64,000 nucleotides of DNA. Origin: Trinickia violacea (GTDB lineage: Bacteria > Pseudomonadota > Gammaproteobacteria > Burkholderiales > Burkholderiaceae). Where the stretch lies: contig NZ_CP040078.1 in assembly GCF_005280735.1 (NCBI RefSeq), forward strand, positions 1 to 64,000. Reading direction: 5' to 3'. Under the pieces are notes generated by a model. That model had not been told where the DNA came from. It ran no database searches and saw nothing but the letters and a program-made list of their open reading frames with translations. The position numbers were made by a program, and so were the translations under genes. Of the stretch, positions 26,829 through 36,412 are shown piece by piece. Each line of letters begins with the position of its first letter. Position 1 is the stretch's first letter.

Positions 26829-27365
26829 CGCACCAGCACGCGTGTTGGAGGCGCCGCATGCGTCGGTCCTTCCACCCGCGGCTCGCTGGCGCGCAGTGCG
26901 TATGCGGCGGTCGGCGGCCACCTCATCCCCCCAGCCGCCCGCTGCTCTGGCGTAGGTGTCCATTCGACGTCAATGTCTTCAAACGTAACATTTGCAAATC
27001 CATGCTGGAGTAGTTCTCTCCAACCGGCTTCGCACCTGGTGCGCGAATCACCAAAGCGTAAGTGCGTTAGGTACGCCTTCGCAATGGGTCGAAATACGTT
27101 TAGGAAAGCTTCCCCGACTTCGCCGAGCAGAAAGGCTCGGCCAATGATGGCGACAAACCTACCGCCCCTACGCAATACCCGGCGGATTTCACGCATGACT
27201 TGCTCTATGTCGTCCATCAACATCAAAGCCATGTGCGACAGGACGTAGTCCACCGATCCGGTTTCAAGCGACAACTTTTGCGCGCGCTCGTTGATCAACC
27301 TGATATTCGGCGGCAACACCGCTCGAGCGGAAATCTTTCAAATAGGCTTCTACTTGGGAGTTCAT
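26810..27365 (-). pseudogene. Class I SAM methyltransferase, internally deleted
   Basis: The ATG at 27365 opens MNSQVEAYLKDFRSSGVAAE, a plausible methyltransferase N-terminus. After about 20 codons the text shifts frame into NIRLINERAQKLSLETGSVD, then YVLSHMALMLMDDIEQVMRE and IRRVLRRGGRFVAIIGR, the middle of a class I methyltransferase (post-I to motif IV region and the following helix). The SAM-binding motif I (GxGxG) is missing between them. So the gene seems to have lost an internal piece with a frame change. The 169-residue frame from 27319 alone would not bind SAM. Confidence 0.6.
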
Positions 27366-27627
27366 GGTTGCGTAACCGGATCACTTAGGTTCTGGTTTTA
27401 CTTCAAGGCTTCGAGTCGTCATCTTCGCCGAGAATCGTCAGCAAACTCGTCCTCAATGTCGAATGTGTCTTGCTGGCCGACCAGCGACTGCTGCCGGCGT
27501 ATGCTCGGAACCACGCCGACGGCGCTCGCCGCAAGCAAGGCGCGGTGCAATGCCTGAAGGCGACACGTTTCCGCGAAAATCGAACGATGGATGCCGCAAG
27601 CAAACGCATCCGGCGACGCGAAGCACA

Positions 27628-29244
27628 TCACTTGCGAGGCTGAATGGTCGCCATCGCGAGACCCGCTCCTACGAACGCGCACGCAGCGGACACCAGCGCG
27701 ACGGCGCGCAGCGCATCAGCAATGGCGTCGGCTTCCGCCAGCGCCACGGGTGTCCGAGGCGGCGTATGGGCATCGCCCATTGCAGCCCCGGCTTGCGCAT
27801 CCGGCTCCAGCAACTGCCCAGTCTGGCGTGCGTCCACAGGAACATGCCGTTCATCGAGCCGCGCCGTCAGCGCCGCGTGGTGCGACCACACGAACACGAT
27901 ACCGAGCACCGCAATCGCCAGCAGGCTCGCCACGCGTGCAACCGCGTTGTTGATGCCGGATGCGATACCTGCGCGATCGCCCGGCACCGAGCCCATCACG
28001 GTCGTCGTGAGCGGCGCGACCGTGATCGTCATGCCGAGCCCGAGCACGGCGAGCGCAGGGAAGAACCCGGCCCAATAGCTGCCGCGCACGAACGGCAGCG
28101 CGAGCATCACGAACCCGATTCCGGCGACGCCCGGGCCGGCGCTCAACAGGACCCGTGAACCGAAGCGGCTCGTCAGGCCGCCGGTAAAGCGCGACAACAA
28201 GCCGATGATGACCGGCATTGGCAACAGCGCCGCGCCCGCTTCGGTTGCGGTGTAGCCATATGCGCGGATCAGCGTGAACGGCAGGAAAAAGAATGCACCG
28301 CCGAGGCCGAAGTAAAGCAGCAGCGTGACGAGGTTGGCGCCGGTGAAATCACGCGAGCGGAACACGTCGAGCGGCATCATGGGGATGCGGCTCTTCGCTT
28401 CGATCATCACGAATGCGGCCAGCACGAGCACGCCGCCGCCGATCGCGCACAGTACGAGCGGATGCGCGAAGCCACGCGCCGAGGCCTGGGTCAGACCATA
28501 AGTGAGGGCGGCGAGCCCCACTGCCGCGGAGAGCGCACCGGGCCAGTCCAACTCTTGAGGCGCATCGAGCTTGTGGCTGTTCGGCACCGACGAAATCGCG
28601 AGCGCAATCGTCGCCGCTGCAAGCGGGACGTTGAGGAAGAAGATCGCGCGCCACGACAACGCGTCGACGAGCGAGCCGCCCGCCACCGGCCCCACCGCCG
28701 ACGTGATCGCACCGACGCCCGCCCAGGTGCCGATGGCCCGTCCGCGCGCTTCGCCCTCGAATACGGCGCCGATGATCGCGAGACTGCTGGGTACCAAGAG
28801 CGCCGCGCCAATGCCCTGCACCGCGCGCGCGGCGATCAGCGAACCCGCGTTCGGCGCGAGCCCGCAAGCGGCGGACGCCAGCGTGAAGAGCCCAATGCCC
28901 GCGATGAACACCGTGCGGCGGCCGAGCTTATCGCCCATCGATCCGCCCACCAGCACAAGGGACCCGAGAAAGAGCAGGTAGGCGTTGACGATCCATTGCA
29001 TCGCCGCGACGCTCGCGCCGAGCTCGCTCTGGATGGCGGGCAGCGCGACATTGACGACGGAGCCGTCGATGAACGCCATGCTCGAGCCGAGGATCGTCGC
29101 GGCGAGCGCAAGACGCTTGCGCCGGCACGGACGGTCGACCGCGGTGGGCTGAGTGCGGATGACGAGCTCGTCGCACGGGCTCGCTTGCGCAGCGACGACG
29201 TGCGCGTTTTTTTGGTCGCTATCGAGAAGATCTGGGTTGGCCAA
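27628..29244 (-). CDS. DHA2-family drug:H+ antiporter (EmrB/QacA type MFS)
   Basis: 538 residues with 14 predicted helices. ILGSSMAFIDGSVVNVALPAIQ is the DHA2 motif D1, VGGSMGDKLGRRTVF motif A, and GAITSAVGPVAGGSLVD motif C of antiporters. Such proteins expel toxic compounds or dyes; no partner membrane-fusion gene is present. The C-terminal loop (~485-510) is Pro/Ala-rich. Confidence 0.9.
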   Translation of the reverse strand: MANPDLLDSDQKNAHVVAAQASPCDELVIRTQPTAVDRPCRRKRLALAATILGSSMAFIDGSVVNVALPAIQSELGASVAAMQWIVNAYLLFLGSLVLVGGSMGDKLGRRTVFIAGIGLFTLASAACGLAPNAGSLIAARAVQGIGAALLVPSSLAIIGAVFEGEARGRAIGTWAGVGAITSAVGPVAGGSLVDALSWRAIFFLNVPLAAATIALAISSVPNSHKLDAPQELDWPGALSAAVGLAALTYGLTQASARGFAHPLVLCAIGGGVLVLAAFVMIEAKSRIPMMPLDVFRSRDFTGANLVTLLLYFGLGGAFFFLPFTLIRAYGYTATEAGAALLPMPVIIGLLSRFTGGLTSRFGSRVLLSAGPGVAGIGFVMLALPFVRGSYWAGFFPALAVLGLGMTITVAPLTTTVMGSVPGDRAGIASGINNAVARVASLLAIAVLGIVFVWSHHAALTARLDERHVPVDARQTGQLLEPDAQAGAAMGDAHTPPRTPVALAEADAIADALRAVALVSAACAFVGAGLAMATIQPRK

Positions 29245-29300
29245 GATTGCTCCCGTGCCGGTCGATGGCGACTAGCATAGCAACCGAAGAGCAGGACCGC

Positions 29301-29768
29301 TCAGGCGGCCGCTCCTGGCGGCTTGTTATGGCGCGCAAGGAATCGATCCAGTTGTCCAGCAAACGCCTTGCTATCGTGTGGCGTGTACGGTGCCGGGCCG
29401 CCCGTCGCGACACCCGAGCTGCGGAGCTGATCCATCACGTCGCGCATCGTGAGGCGCTCCTGGATATTCTCGCGGGTAAACCAGCTTCCGCGCGGGTCGA
29501 GCACGTAACCACCCTTGTCGAGGGCAGCGGCGGCGAGCGGTATGTCCGCCGTAATCACGAGGTCGCCTTTCGTGACCAGCTCAACGATGCGGTTGTCGGC
29601 GGCGTCGAAGCCCGCCGGCACTTGCAGTGCCTTGATAAAGGGGGAAGGCGGCGTGCGCAAATACTGATTAGCGACCAGCGTGACGCACACTTTGGCACGC
29701 CGCGCGGCGCGATAAAGCATGTCCTTGACGACAACCGGGCAGGCATCTGCGTCGACCAGCACTTGCAT
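29301..29768 (-). CDS. UPF0178 (YaiI/YqxD) family protein
   Basis: 155 residues. Opens MQVLVDADACPVVVKDMLYR, the family signature with clustered Asp residues, followed by DLVITADIPLAAAALDKGG, then RENIQERLTMRD. The fold resembles PIN-type nucleases but the cellular role is unknown. It stands alone here. Confidence 0.9.
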   Translation of the reverse strand: MQVLVDADACPVVVKDMLYRAARRAKVCVTLVANQYLRTPPSPFIKALQVPAGFDAADNRIVELVTKGDLVITADIPLAAAALDKGGYVLDPRGSWFTRENIQERLTMRDVMDQLRSSGVATGGPAPYTPHDSKAFAGQLDRFLARHNKPPGAAA

Positions 29769-29938
29769 CGCGGGACTTCCAGAAGAATGTTGGGACCGTC
29801 ATCTTACCGCCCGCACGCCGGTTATCCGATTTATCGCCGACGGGGTCTTGCGGGCATAAGCCGGCCCTCTAAGGGCGGGCGGACCGGATGCAGTTGCGTC
29901 GCCGATGGGCGCGAACGGCATCCGGTAGCCGGCGTCAA

Positions 29939-30523
29939 TCAAGGCGTGCCGGGTGGCTGGCCCTGGTCCCTGGCCACCTGCGCTTCTTGAGCGATCTGTC
30001 CGCGAAGCGTCTCGAAGCGCTTCAGCACATTGGCTCCAAAAAGCGGATCGGGGCTAGCCGGTACGGTCGCATCCACTGCCGCCCAGTCCTGTTCTGTCAG
30101 CACCTGCGCAGCGCGAGGCATCACGTCTCGCTCTTCAGTGGAAATGTGATGACGGTAGTACACAAGATACGTGGCCACTGCTGCCTCCAGAGCCACGCGC
30201 GGGATGACCTCATCTCCCGCAGCTTGATTAAGGCGATTCAGGAGTTCCTCGCCGGCCGCAGCAATCACGCGATGCTCCTGAAGAAGGCGGTTCACTACCA
30301 ATAGGGTCCCGGGATCCCGTTCGGCGAGCCGTTCGTACGCAACATCCTCCCGCGGATGATGAACACGATCGGAATAATTCCGCATGTAGTAGAGGATATT
30401 GCCCATAAGAGCGTAATCCGGGTCCTCGCCCCGGTGGAACGCAGTGAGTTGTTCTTCCAGAGTGTCGAGCAGCGCTGCGAAATGAATGTGCTCGGTGTGC
30501 CATACAGCGAGTGGGTCGGCCAT
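29939..30523 (-). CDS. Hemerythrin domain protein
   Basis: 194 residues from ATG 30523. The HHE metal ligands are in place: His in WHTEHIHF, His/Glu in HHPREDVAYERL, His in LLQEHRVI and His-x3-Glu in YRHHISTEERDVMP. It should hold a di-iron site that binds O2 or NO, or senses them, in the cytosol. No regulator or partner adjoins it. Confidence 0.88.
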   Translation of the reverse strand: MADPLAVWHTEHIHFAALLDTLEEQLTAFHRGEDPDYALMGNILYYMRNYSDRVHHPREDVAYERLAERDPGTLLVVNRLLQEHRVIAAAGEELLNRLNQAAGDEVIPRVALEAAVATYLVYYRHHISTEERDVMPRAAQVLTEQDWAAVDATVPASPDPLFGANVLKRFETLRGQIAQEAQVARDQGQPPGTP

Positions 30524-30879
30524 GGCGCGCTCCGTGGAAATGGGCCAAGTACACGATAGACCGTCTGAAACAAAGCGCGGATGCATTCCTTGGGGCGTCA
30601 TGTTCCGCAACGCCCAGCGCGATCAGTGCAATTGAAATGCTACTGAGTCCAACCCGAGAAAGACTGACATAGGTCAATTCATTGCGGTATCAGTGCGCGA
30701 AGATCGAACCGGAACAGATGGCAGGTGAGACTTGCGTCCCACGGCTGGGCCTTCGAATGATTCGGCGGCTGACCGGGCCGCGTGTTGAGCCGCCGTCTGA
30801 ACGTCCATGCGACTCGACGCACGGATGTGCGTCGAGCGATTCAAGCGCGGTGCTGCCGCCCACACCGCAACTTTCAATT
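30524..30879. other. Intergenic region with a hairpin
   Basis: No convincing gene. It contains a perfect 10-base stem at 30813-30836 (listed separately) and presumably the hemerythrin promoter. A 69-codon minus-strand frame at 30674-30883 overlaps the hairpin and has poor composition. Confidence 0.4.
30813..30836 (-). terminator. Perfect hairpin behind the flavodoxin gene
   Basis: CTCGACGCAC, loop GGAT, GTGCGTCGAG: a perfect ten-base stem starting 44 bases after the flavodoxin stop. There is no T-run, so it may be a terminator lacking the tail or an mRNA 3' stabiliser. Confidence 0.5.
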
Positions 30880-31434
30880 TCAACCGTGCAACCGGCGAGC
30901 CACGTCCACCACGCGAGCCCCATAGAGCTTCGCGGTTTCCAAATCGCCCGCCGCCATCTCCTCGACCGACGCGTCCGCAGGCGATTGCACGAGCAGCCCG
31001 ACCGAACCGCCGAGGTTGTTGACGTCATGGCGCGTGGCGGCCTTCGTGTTCGCCGGCGGCAGCCCCAAGCTCACCCACACGCCGCCGTGTTGCGACGCGA
31101 GCGTCTGCAGGTAGATCAGCGTCACTTGCTTGTCGCCATTGAAACTCGCGCTGTTGGTGAAGCCGCCGAACACCTTGTCCTGCCATTCGCGCGTGAACCA
31201 CTTCTTCGACGTCGCGTCGGCGAACTTCTTGAACTGCCACGGCACCGAGCCCATGTAGGTCGGCGCGCCGAGGATGATGGCATCGGCGTTCGATAGCGAA
31301 GCCCAGCCGTGATCATCGACGTTGCCGTCCGAATCCACCACGATCAAGTCGGCGCCGGCGCCTTCGGCCACTGCCTCGGCAACGCGCTTGGTGTGTCCGT
31401 ATCCCGAGAAATACACAACGATGGCTTTCGCCAT
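30880..31434 (-). CDS. WrbA-like flavodoxin/NAD(P)H:quinone reductase
   Basis: 184 residues from ATG 31434, which follows a full AGGAGG site. The FMN phosphate loop is FSGYGHTKRVAEAVAEGA (~8-25); ILGAPTYMGSVPWQFKKFAD and the later GFTNSASFNGDKQ complete the flavodoxin-like fold. Probable two-electron quinone reductase or electron carrier in the cytosol, often tied to oxidative stress. It stands alone. Confidence 0.88.
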   Translation of the reverse strand: MAKAIVVYFSGYGHTKRVAEAVAEGAGADLIVVDSDGNVDDHGWASLSNADAIILGAPTYMGSVPWQFKKFADATSKKWFTREWQDKVFGGFTNSASFNGDKQVTLIYLQTLASQHGGVWVSLGLPPANTKAATRHDVNNLGGSVGLLVQSPADASVEEMAAGDLETAKLYGARVVDVARRLHG

Positions 31435-31633
31435 AAAACCTCCTGTTCGAAGAATGAAATGAGTATCGAAGGAATGCGCAAGGATGATGTACGACGCATG
31501 GTGCCGGCTTCGGATATCTGGCACGAAGCCTATGCACTGACATTAATGTTACTACATCAGTTACATTTTAGCATGCGAGCACTGTCGGCGATGACGTGCA
31601 ATCAAATTAACCGCACACGCGGAAACGTTGCAA

Positions 31634-32023
31634 TCAGAGGCGAACGAGTTCGATAGGCCCGAACCACGTCACGGCGAAGTACCCCGAGCGAGTCGAGAAC
31701 TTACCGTCGGTCCAGCCTTCCGGCACCTTGAAAATGGCGGCGACGCCCGACTTCAGACCGGTCACGTCGCAATGCACCGGATGGCGGACGATTTGTTCGA
31801 GATCGTCCTTCGACGCCAACATCACATAGTCGGTCGTGCGAATCCAGCGTCCGTCGGCGGTCGTGAAAAGCACGTAGTGCCCTTTGGACTTCTCGATCTT
31901 GAGCAACGGAACGGTCTGCCCGTGGACTGACTCGCCCCACGTTCCGACGAGACTGTCCGGATCGTTGCGTGAGCACGCGGCAAGCGCGACGGCCAAGGCA
32001 AGGATAAAAAGCGGTCGTTTCAT
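31634..32023 (-). CDS. Small lipoprotein
   Basis: 129 residues from ATG 32023. Signal sequence MKRPLFILALAVALAACSRN carries the lipobox LAAC, so Cys17 is probably lipidated. The mature part has a repeated-strand look (SLVGTWGESVHGQTVPLLKI, GRWIRTTDYVML). Function unknown. Confidence 0.8.
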   Translation of the reverse strand: MKRPLFILALAVALAACSRNDPDSLVGTWGESVHGQTVPLLKIEKSKGHYVLFTTADGRWIRTTDYVMLASKDDLEQIVRHPVHCDVTGLKSGVAAIFKVPEGWTDGKFSTRSGYFAVTWFGPIELVRL

Positions 32024-32142
32024 TGCAGCGTGCGGGAGAACTGGCTGTATATCGCGAGGATGCGGGTTGACGTGACTACCCATGCAGGTAAACGGCCTGC
32101 ACGAGCGTTTCTTGAGGCGGGGAGGAGACCCGCTTTCGCGGG

Positions 32143-32562
32143 CTAGACGCGCAGTAGTGTCTGCGGATCGGGTTCGCCGTCGAAGTACTTGCGCAGCGCT
32201 TCGACGAATACGGCGTTGTCCTCGGTCGCGCGAGCAAAGAGCGTGATCGACGAGCGAAACTTGAGGTAGTCCGGGTAGCCGAAGATCTCCTTGATCGAAC
32301 GGCCTTCGACGAGATTCACGAGCCTGGTCGATTCCCGCAGGCGCTCGCCAAGCACGGGGTGGCGCAAATAAGCCTGAGCCTCGGCCAGCGACGAGATCGC
32401 ATACCGCTGCGCCATCGCGCTCTCTCCGAGCCCCTCGATCTGCGGAAACACGAACCACATCCAGTGGCTTCGCTTGTGGCCGGCGCGCAATTCCTCCGTC
32501 ACCAGCGCGTAGACCCGATCCTGGGCATCGACAAAGCGCTGAAGGTCATAGGCATCATCCAT
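32143..32562 (-). CDS. DUF1810 family protein
   Basis: 139 residues from ATG 32562, which follows GGAGG-like GGAGGGCGAG; longer starts at 32610 or 32637 are less likely. The family block LRAGHKRSHWMWFVFPQIEG, the GLGESAMAQRYAISSLAEA run and FGYPDYLKFRSSITLFA are typical. DUF1810 proteins are soluble and of unknown function. Confidence 0.85.
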   Translation of the reverse strand: MDDAYDLQRFVDAQDRVYALVTEELRAGHKRSHWMWFVFPQIEGLGESAMAQRYAISSLAEAQAYLRHPVLGERLRESTRLVNLVEGRSIKEIFGYPDYLKFRSSITLFARATEDNAVFVEALRKYFDGEPDPQTLLRV

Positions 32563-32728
32563 CTCGCCCTCCATATCGGCTGGCGCGGCTTGCCGCTCGC
32601 GATGATTCATTCTCGCGCCCGCCCGCGGCGCACGCAATTGCAGCGCAAGAATCGGCGTGCCGCCCTCACGCGCGCGAGAGGCGCAGAGAGTCAGCGCGCT
32701 TTAGCCTTGGTTGACGTCGGTCGACAGC

Positions 32729-33991
32729 TTAGTTGCCAGCATTCGCGGCAAGGCGGGCGGCCTGGGGCCGCCGCCACAGCCGCACGGCCAGCCCGGCGCC
32801 CGACGTCACCACCGCCAGCGCCGTGACCGCCATCCAGCCCCATTGCGCGAGCAGCATGCTGCCGAGCGCGGCGCCCGCCGACATGCCGATGAACATGCCG
32901 ACGAACAGCACGGCGTTCAACCGGCTGCGCGAATGCGGATCGATGCCGTAGATGATGGTCTGGTGCGCGACCAGCGTGACCTGAAAGCCGAGATCGAAGC
33001 CGACCGCGCAAATCGCCAGCAGGACCAGCTGCGCGCGCGGCGGCATCAGCGGCGCGAGCGCCATCGCCGCGAACGACACGATGGCGAGGCTCGCGCCGAG
33101 CCGCGTGACGAGTTCCGGTCCGCGGCGATCGGCGAGGCGCCCCGCGAGCGGCGCGGCCAGCGCGCCGGCCGCGCCCGCGAGGCCGAATGCGCCCGCCGCT
33201 GCGCTGCCGAGGTGGAACGGCGCGCCATGCAGCATCATCGCGAGCGTCGACCAGAATGCGCTGAAGCCCACCGCGATCATGCCTTGCGCGAACGCGGCGC
33301 GCCGCAGCGCGGCGTGATGCTGCCACAAATGCCCAAGCGAGCCGAGCAGCTTGCGGTACGAGAGGTGCGTCGTGGGCGCGAAGCGCGGCAAGCCGCGCCA
33401 GGCCGCCACGCCGATGGCCGCCACGCTCGACGCCGCGATCAGGAACATCGCGCGCCAGCCGAAGTGCTGGGCGACGTAGCCGCTCACCACGCGCGACAGC
33501 AGAATGCCCAGCAAGAGGCCGGTCATGACGGTTCCCACGGTCTTGCCGCGATGCGCATCGGGCGCGAGCGTGGCCGCGGCGGGGACGATGTCCTGGGCCA
33601 TCGTGGCCGCCACGCCCATCGCGAGACTCGCGGCCAGCAGCAGGCCGATCGACGGCGCGGCGGCGGCGAGCAGCAACGCCAGAACCAGCGCCGCCGCCTT
33701 GTAGAGAATCACGCGGCGACGGTCGAACCGGTCGCCGAGCGGCGCGAGAAACAGGATGCCGAGCGCGTAGCCGAGTTGCGTGAGCGTCGGCACCAGGCCA
33801 ACCATGCGCGCCGAGGCGCCCATGTCCGCGCTCAGCACGCCGAGCATCGGCTGGCTGTAATAGAGCGGCGCGACCGAGAAAGCCGCGCCGGCGGCCAGCA
33901 GCAGCACCAGCTGCAGGGGAAGCGCCGGGGTTTCAGCGGGGATCTTGATTTCCGCGGCGACCGTTGCATCCGCGTCGTGCATGGTAGACAT
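32729..33991 (-). CDS. MFS transporter (YnfM-like)
   Basis: 420 residues, 12 helices. VAPLYYSQPMLGVLSADMG and LGDRFDRRRVILYKAAAL match the YnfM/YgaY-like branch of exporters. It is divergent from a LysR gene starting 100 bases away, which probably controls it. The cargo is unknown. Confidence 0.87.
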   Translation of the reverse strand: MSTMHDADATVAAEIKIPAETPALPLQLVLLLAAGAAFSVAPLYYSQPMLGVLSADMGASARMVGLVPTLTQLGYALGILFLAPLGDRFDRRRVILYKAAALVLALLLAAAAPSIGLLLAASLAMGVAATMAQDIVPAAATLAPDAHRGKTVGTVMTGLLLGILLSRVVSGYVAQHFGWRAMFLIAASSVAAIGVAAWRGLPRFAPTTHLSYRKLLGSLGHLWQHHAALRRAAFAQGMIAVGFSAFWSTLAMMLHGAPFHLGSAAAGAFGLAGAAGALAAPLAGRLADRRGPELVTRLGASLAIVSFAAMALAPLMPPRAQLVLLAICAVGFDLGFQVTLVAHQTIIYGIDPHSRSRLNAVLFVGMFIGMSAGAALGSMLLAQWGWMAVTALAVVTSGAGLAVRLWRRPQAARLAANAGN

Positions 33992-34090
33992 CGAACGTAT
34001 CCCTTTGATTTACGAATTGGTCGAGAGTGTGCTTGTTGAATCCGCGTGACGGTAGTAGCACGCGCCGAACATTTGCTATACGCTCGACGC

Positions 34091-35047
34091 ATGACCAAAC
34101 CACGCCCCTCCCCGCCGCTCGCCGGCGGCTTCGCTTCGTCCGCGACCAGCGATCGTCTCCAGTTGATGGAGACCTTCGTGCGCATCGTGGAGGCCGGCAG
34201 TCTGTCGGCGGCGGCCGCGCAATTGAACGCGACGCAGCCGACCATCAGCCGCCGTCTCCAGGCACTCGAGCAATCGCTCGGCGTGCGCCTCCTGCAACGC
34301 ACCACGCACGTGATGCGCCTCACCGTGGACGGCGAGCGCTGCTTCGAACGTGCCAAAGAGCTGCTCGCGAGCTGGGCGTCGTTCGAAGCCGATGTGCGCG
34401 GCGCGCAGGAGGAACCGGAAGGCACGCTGCGCATCACCGCGCCGCATGCGTTCGGCCAGGAGCAGTTCGTCGTGCCGTTGGCCGCGTTTCTGCACCGGTA
34501 TCCGCGCGTGTCCGTGGAGTGGCTGCTGCGCGACGACGTGCGCGACTTCGTCGCGGCCGGCATCGATTGCGCGATCCTGGCCGGCGAACCGGCAGACCCG
34601 GCCGTCGTCGCGATCAAAATCGCCGCGGTGCCGCGCATCGTCATCGGCTCGCCGTCGCTCTTCGAAGGCGCGCGCGTGCCGCAACACGCCACCGAGCTCG
34701 CCGACTTGCCCTGGCTCGCCTTGCGCACGTACTACCGCAACGAGGTGAAGCTGACGCATAAAACGACGGGGGAAGTCGTGAGCATCCCGATCCGTCCGCG
34801 CGTCAGCACCGATAATCTCTACGCGCTGCGAAGTTCCGCGCGTCTTGGGCTCGGCATCGGCATTGGTTCCGCGTGGCTGCTGCACGACGATCTCGCGCAA
34901 GGCAAGCTGCTGCACCTCGCGCCGGATTGGCGGGCCCCTCCGTTGCCGGTATATCTGACCTATCCTCACGCGCAGTTCTACCCGTCGCGGCTCGTGCGCT
35001 TTGTCGAGATGATGCGCGAGGCCGTGCCGGGCATCGTCGAGGGATGA
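34091..35047 (+). CDS. LysR-family regulator
   Basis: 318 residues from ATG 34091. An N-terminal extension of about 15 residues precedes the helix-turn-helix (FVRIVEAGSLSAAAAQLNAT and RLQALEQSLGVRLLQRTTH). The effector domain follows from about residue 105. Divergent from the MFS exporter at 32729-33991 and convergent with the MFS gene at 35055. Confidence 0.9.
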   Translation: MTKPRPSPPLAGGFASSATSDRLQLMETFVRIVEAGSLSAAAAQLNATQPTISRRLQALEQSLGVRLLQRTTHVMRLTVDGERCFERAKELLASWASFEADVRGAQEEPEGTLRITAPHAFGQEQFVVPLAAFLHRYPRVSVEWLLRDDVRDFVAAGIDCAILAGEPADPAVVAIKIAAVPRIVIGSPSLFEGARVPQHATELADLPWLALRTYYRNEVKLTHKTTGEVVSIPIRPRVSTDNLYALRSSARLGLGIGIGSAWLLHDDLAQGKLLHLAPDWRAPPLPVYLTYPHAQFYPSRLVRFVEMMREAVPGIVEG

Positions 35048-35054
35048 GCAGGGG

Positions 35055-36296
35055 TTACTCAAGCTCGGCGCCCTTCAGCTCGGGGATCAGGAACAGCGTC
35101 GCGATCATATCGAGCCCATAGAGGCCCGCGAGCAGCGCGATGGCGAATGGGAAGGAATAGCGGCTTGCCAGCGAGCCGACCACGACCGGCCCGAAACCGC
35201 CGACCGCCCGCCCCAGATTCCACAGCACGTTCTGCGCGGTGGCGCGCGCGGCGGTCGGATAGCCTTCGGACATCAGCGTGCCGTAGCCGCCCACCATGCC
35301 GTTGACGAACACGCCCATCAGCGCGCCGGCCCACAGCATGGCGGCGGGCGTCGACAGATGCGCGTACGCGATGACCATGACGACCGCGCCGATCTGATAG
35401 AGCAAGAACGTCGGCTTGCGGCCGATGCGATCGGCGAGCTGCCCGAACACCCAGATGCCGGCCATCATCCCGACGACAGTCGCGGCCGTCCACACGCCCG
35501 ACTTCGTGAGCGAAAAGCCCATCTGCTTCGAGAGAAACGTCGGCAGCCAGATCATGATCCCGTAGTAGCCGAAGTTCTGGACCGAGCACAGGATCACGAT
35601 GCCGAGGCTCGTGCGCGCCGTGCGGCCATCGGCGACCAGCAGTCGGAATGCGTTCGGCTGTTTCTCAGGGGACTTCGCGCGGCGCACGAACACCTCGGGC
35701 TCATGCAGCCGGTTGCGCATCACCCAGGCGACCAGCGCCGGCAGCACGCCGACGAGAAACATGCCGCGCCAGCCGATGTGGAGCAACAGCAGCGGCGTCA
35801 GCAGCGCCGCCAGCAGCACGCCGGCCTGCCAGCCGAGCGCGACATAGGACGACACCCGGGCGCGTTTGCTCGCGGGCCACGCTTCCGCCGCGAGCGCCAT
35901 GCCGATGCCGAACTCGCCGCCGAGCCCGATGCCGGCGATCGTGCGGTAGGCGAGCAGGTCCCAGAATCCGCGCGCAAACGCGCACATCCCCGTGAAGATG
36001 GCGAACAGCAGGATGGTCCACGTCAGCACGCGCACGCGGCCGAAGCGGTCGGCGAGCGCGCCGAAGATGAGGCCGCCCGCGACCGCGCCGATCAGCGTCC
36101 AGGTGACGAGCGCGCCGCCCTGCCCGCTCGTCAGCTGCAAGCCGGCCGTAATGGCGGGCAGCATGAATCCGAGGATGAGCAGGTCGAAGCCGTCCATCGC
36201 GTAGCCGATGGCGGAGCCGGCGAGCGCTTTCCACGCGTAGCCGCTGACCTGCTCGGAGCGCGGCGAGCCTGCCGTGCCGACTGTCGAAGAATTCAT
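35055..36296 (-). CDS. MFS transporter of the sialate/aromatic acid symporter type
   Basis: 413 residues from ATG 36296. The opening WKALAGSAIGYAMDGFDLLIL and LADRFGRVRVLTWTILLF are typical of the NanT/AAHS-like symporters that import organic anions. The C-terminal half keeps QLADRIGRKPTFLLYQ. Its neighbours give no hint of the substrate; a secreted protein gene lies upstream on the same strand. Confidence 0.87.
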   Translation of the reverse strand: MNSSTVGTAGSPRSEQVSGYAWKALAGSAIGYAMDGFDLLILGFMLPAITAGLQLTSGQGGALVTWTLIGAVAGGLIFGALADRFGRVRVLTWTILLFAIFTGMCAFARGFWDLLAYRTIAGIGLGGEFGIGMALAAEAWPASKRARVSSYVALGWQAGVLLAALLTPLLLLHIGWRGMFLVGVLPALVAWVMRNRLHEPEVFVRRAKSPEKQPNAFRLLVADGRTARTSLGIVILCSVQNFGYYGIMIWLPTFLSKQMGFSLTKSGVWTAATVVGMMAGIWVFGQLADRIGRKPTFLLYQIGAVVMVIAYAHLSTPAAMLWAGALMGVFVNGMVGGYGTLMSEGYPTAARATAQNVLWNLGRAVGGFGPVVVGSLASRYSFPFAIALLAGLYGLDMIATLFLIPELKGAELE

Positions 36297-36412
36297 GTCC
36301 GCTTCCGTGCCGTTGGTTTTGAAAACTGCGGGCATTCTACGGAAATCAATATAGACCTTCAGGACAGGCGTTTTTCGGCACGGGAATTCTCCGTCATGAA
36401 CACAACGTCCGA

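Noticed and set aside
26810..27319. Calling a functional 169-residue methyltransferase
   Set aside because: The SAM-binding motif is absent and a separate N-terminal piece in another frame lies upstream, so pseudogene is the better call.
30674..30883. 69-codon minus-strand frame
   Set aside because: It overlaps the perfect hairpin and has no convincing composition or ribosome-binding site.
32711..34039. 442-codon plus-strand frame
   Set aside because: Antisense to the MFS gene at 32729-33991, Arg/Glu/Gln-rich, no family resemblance.
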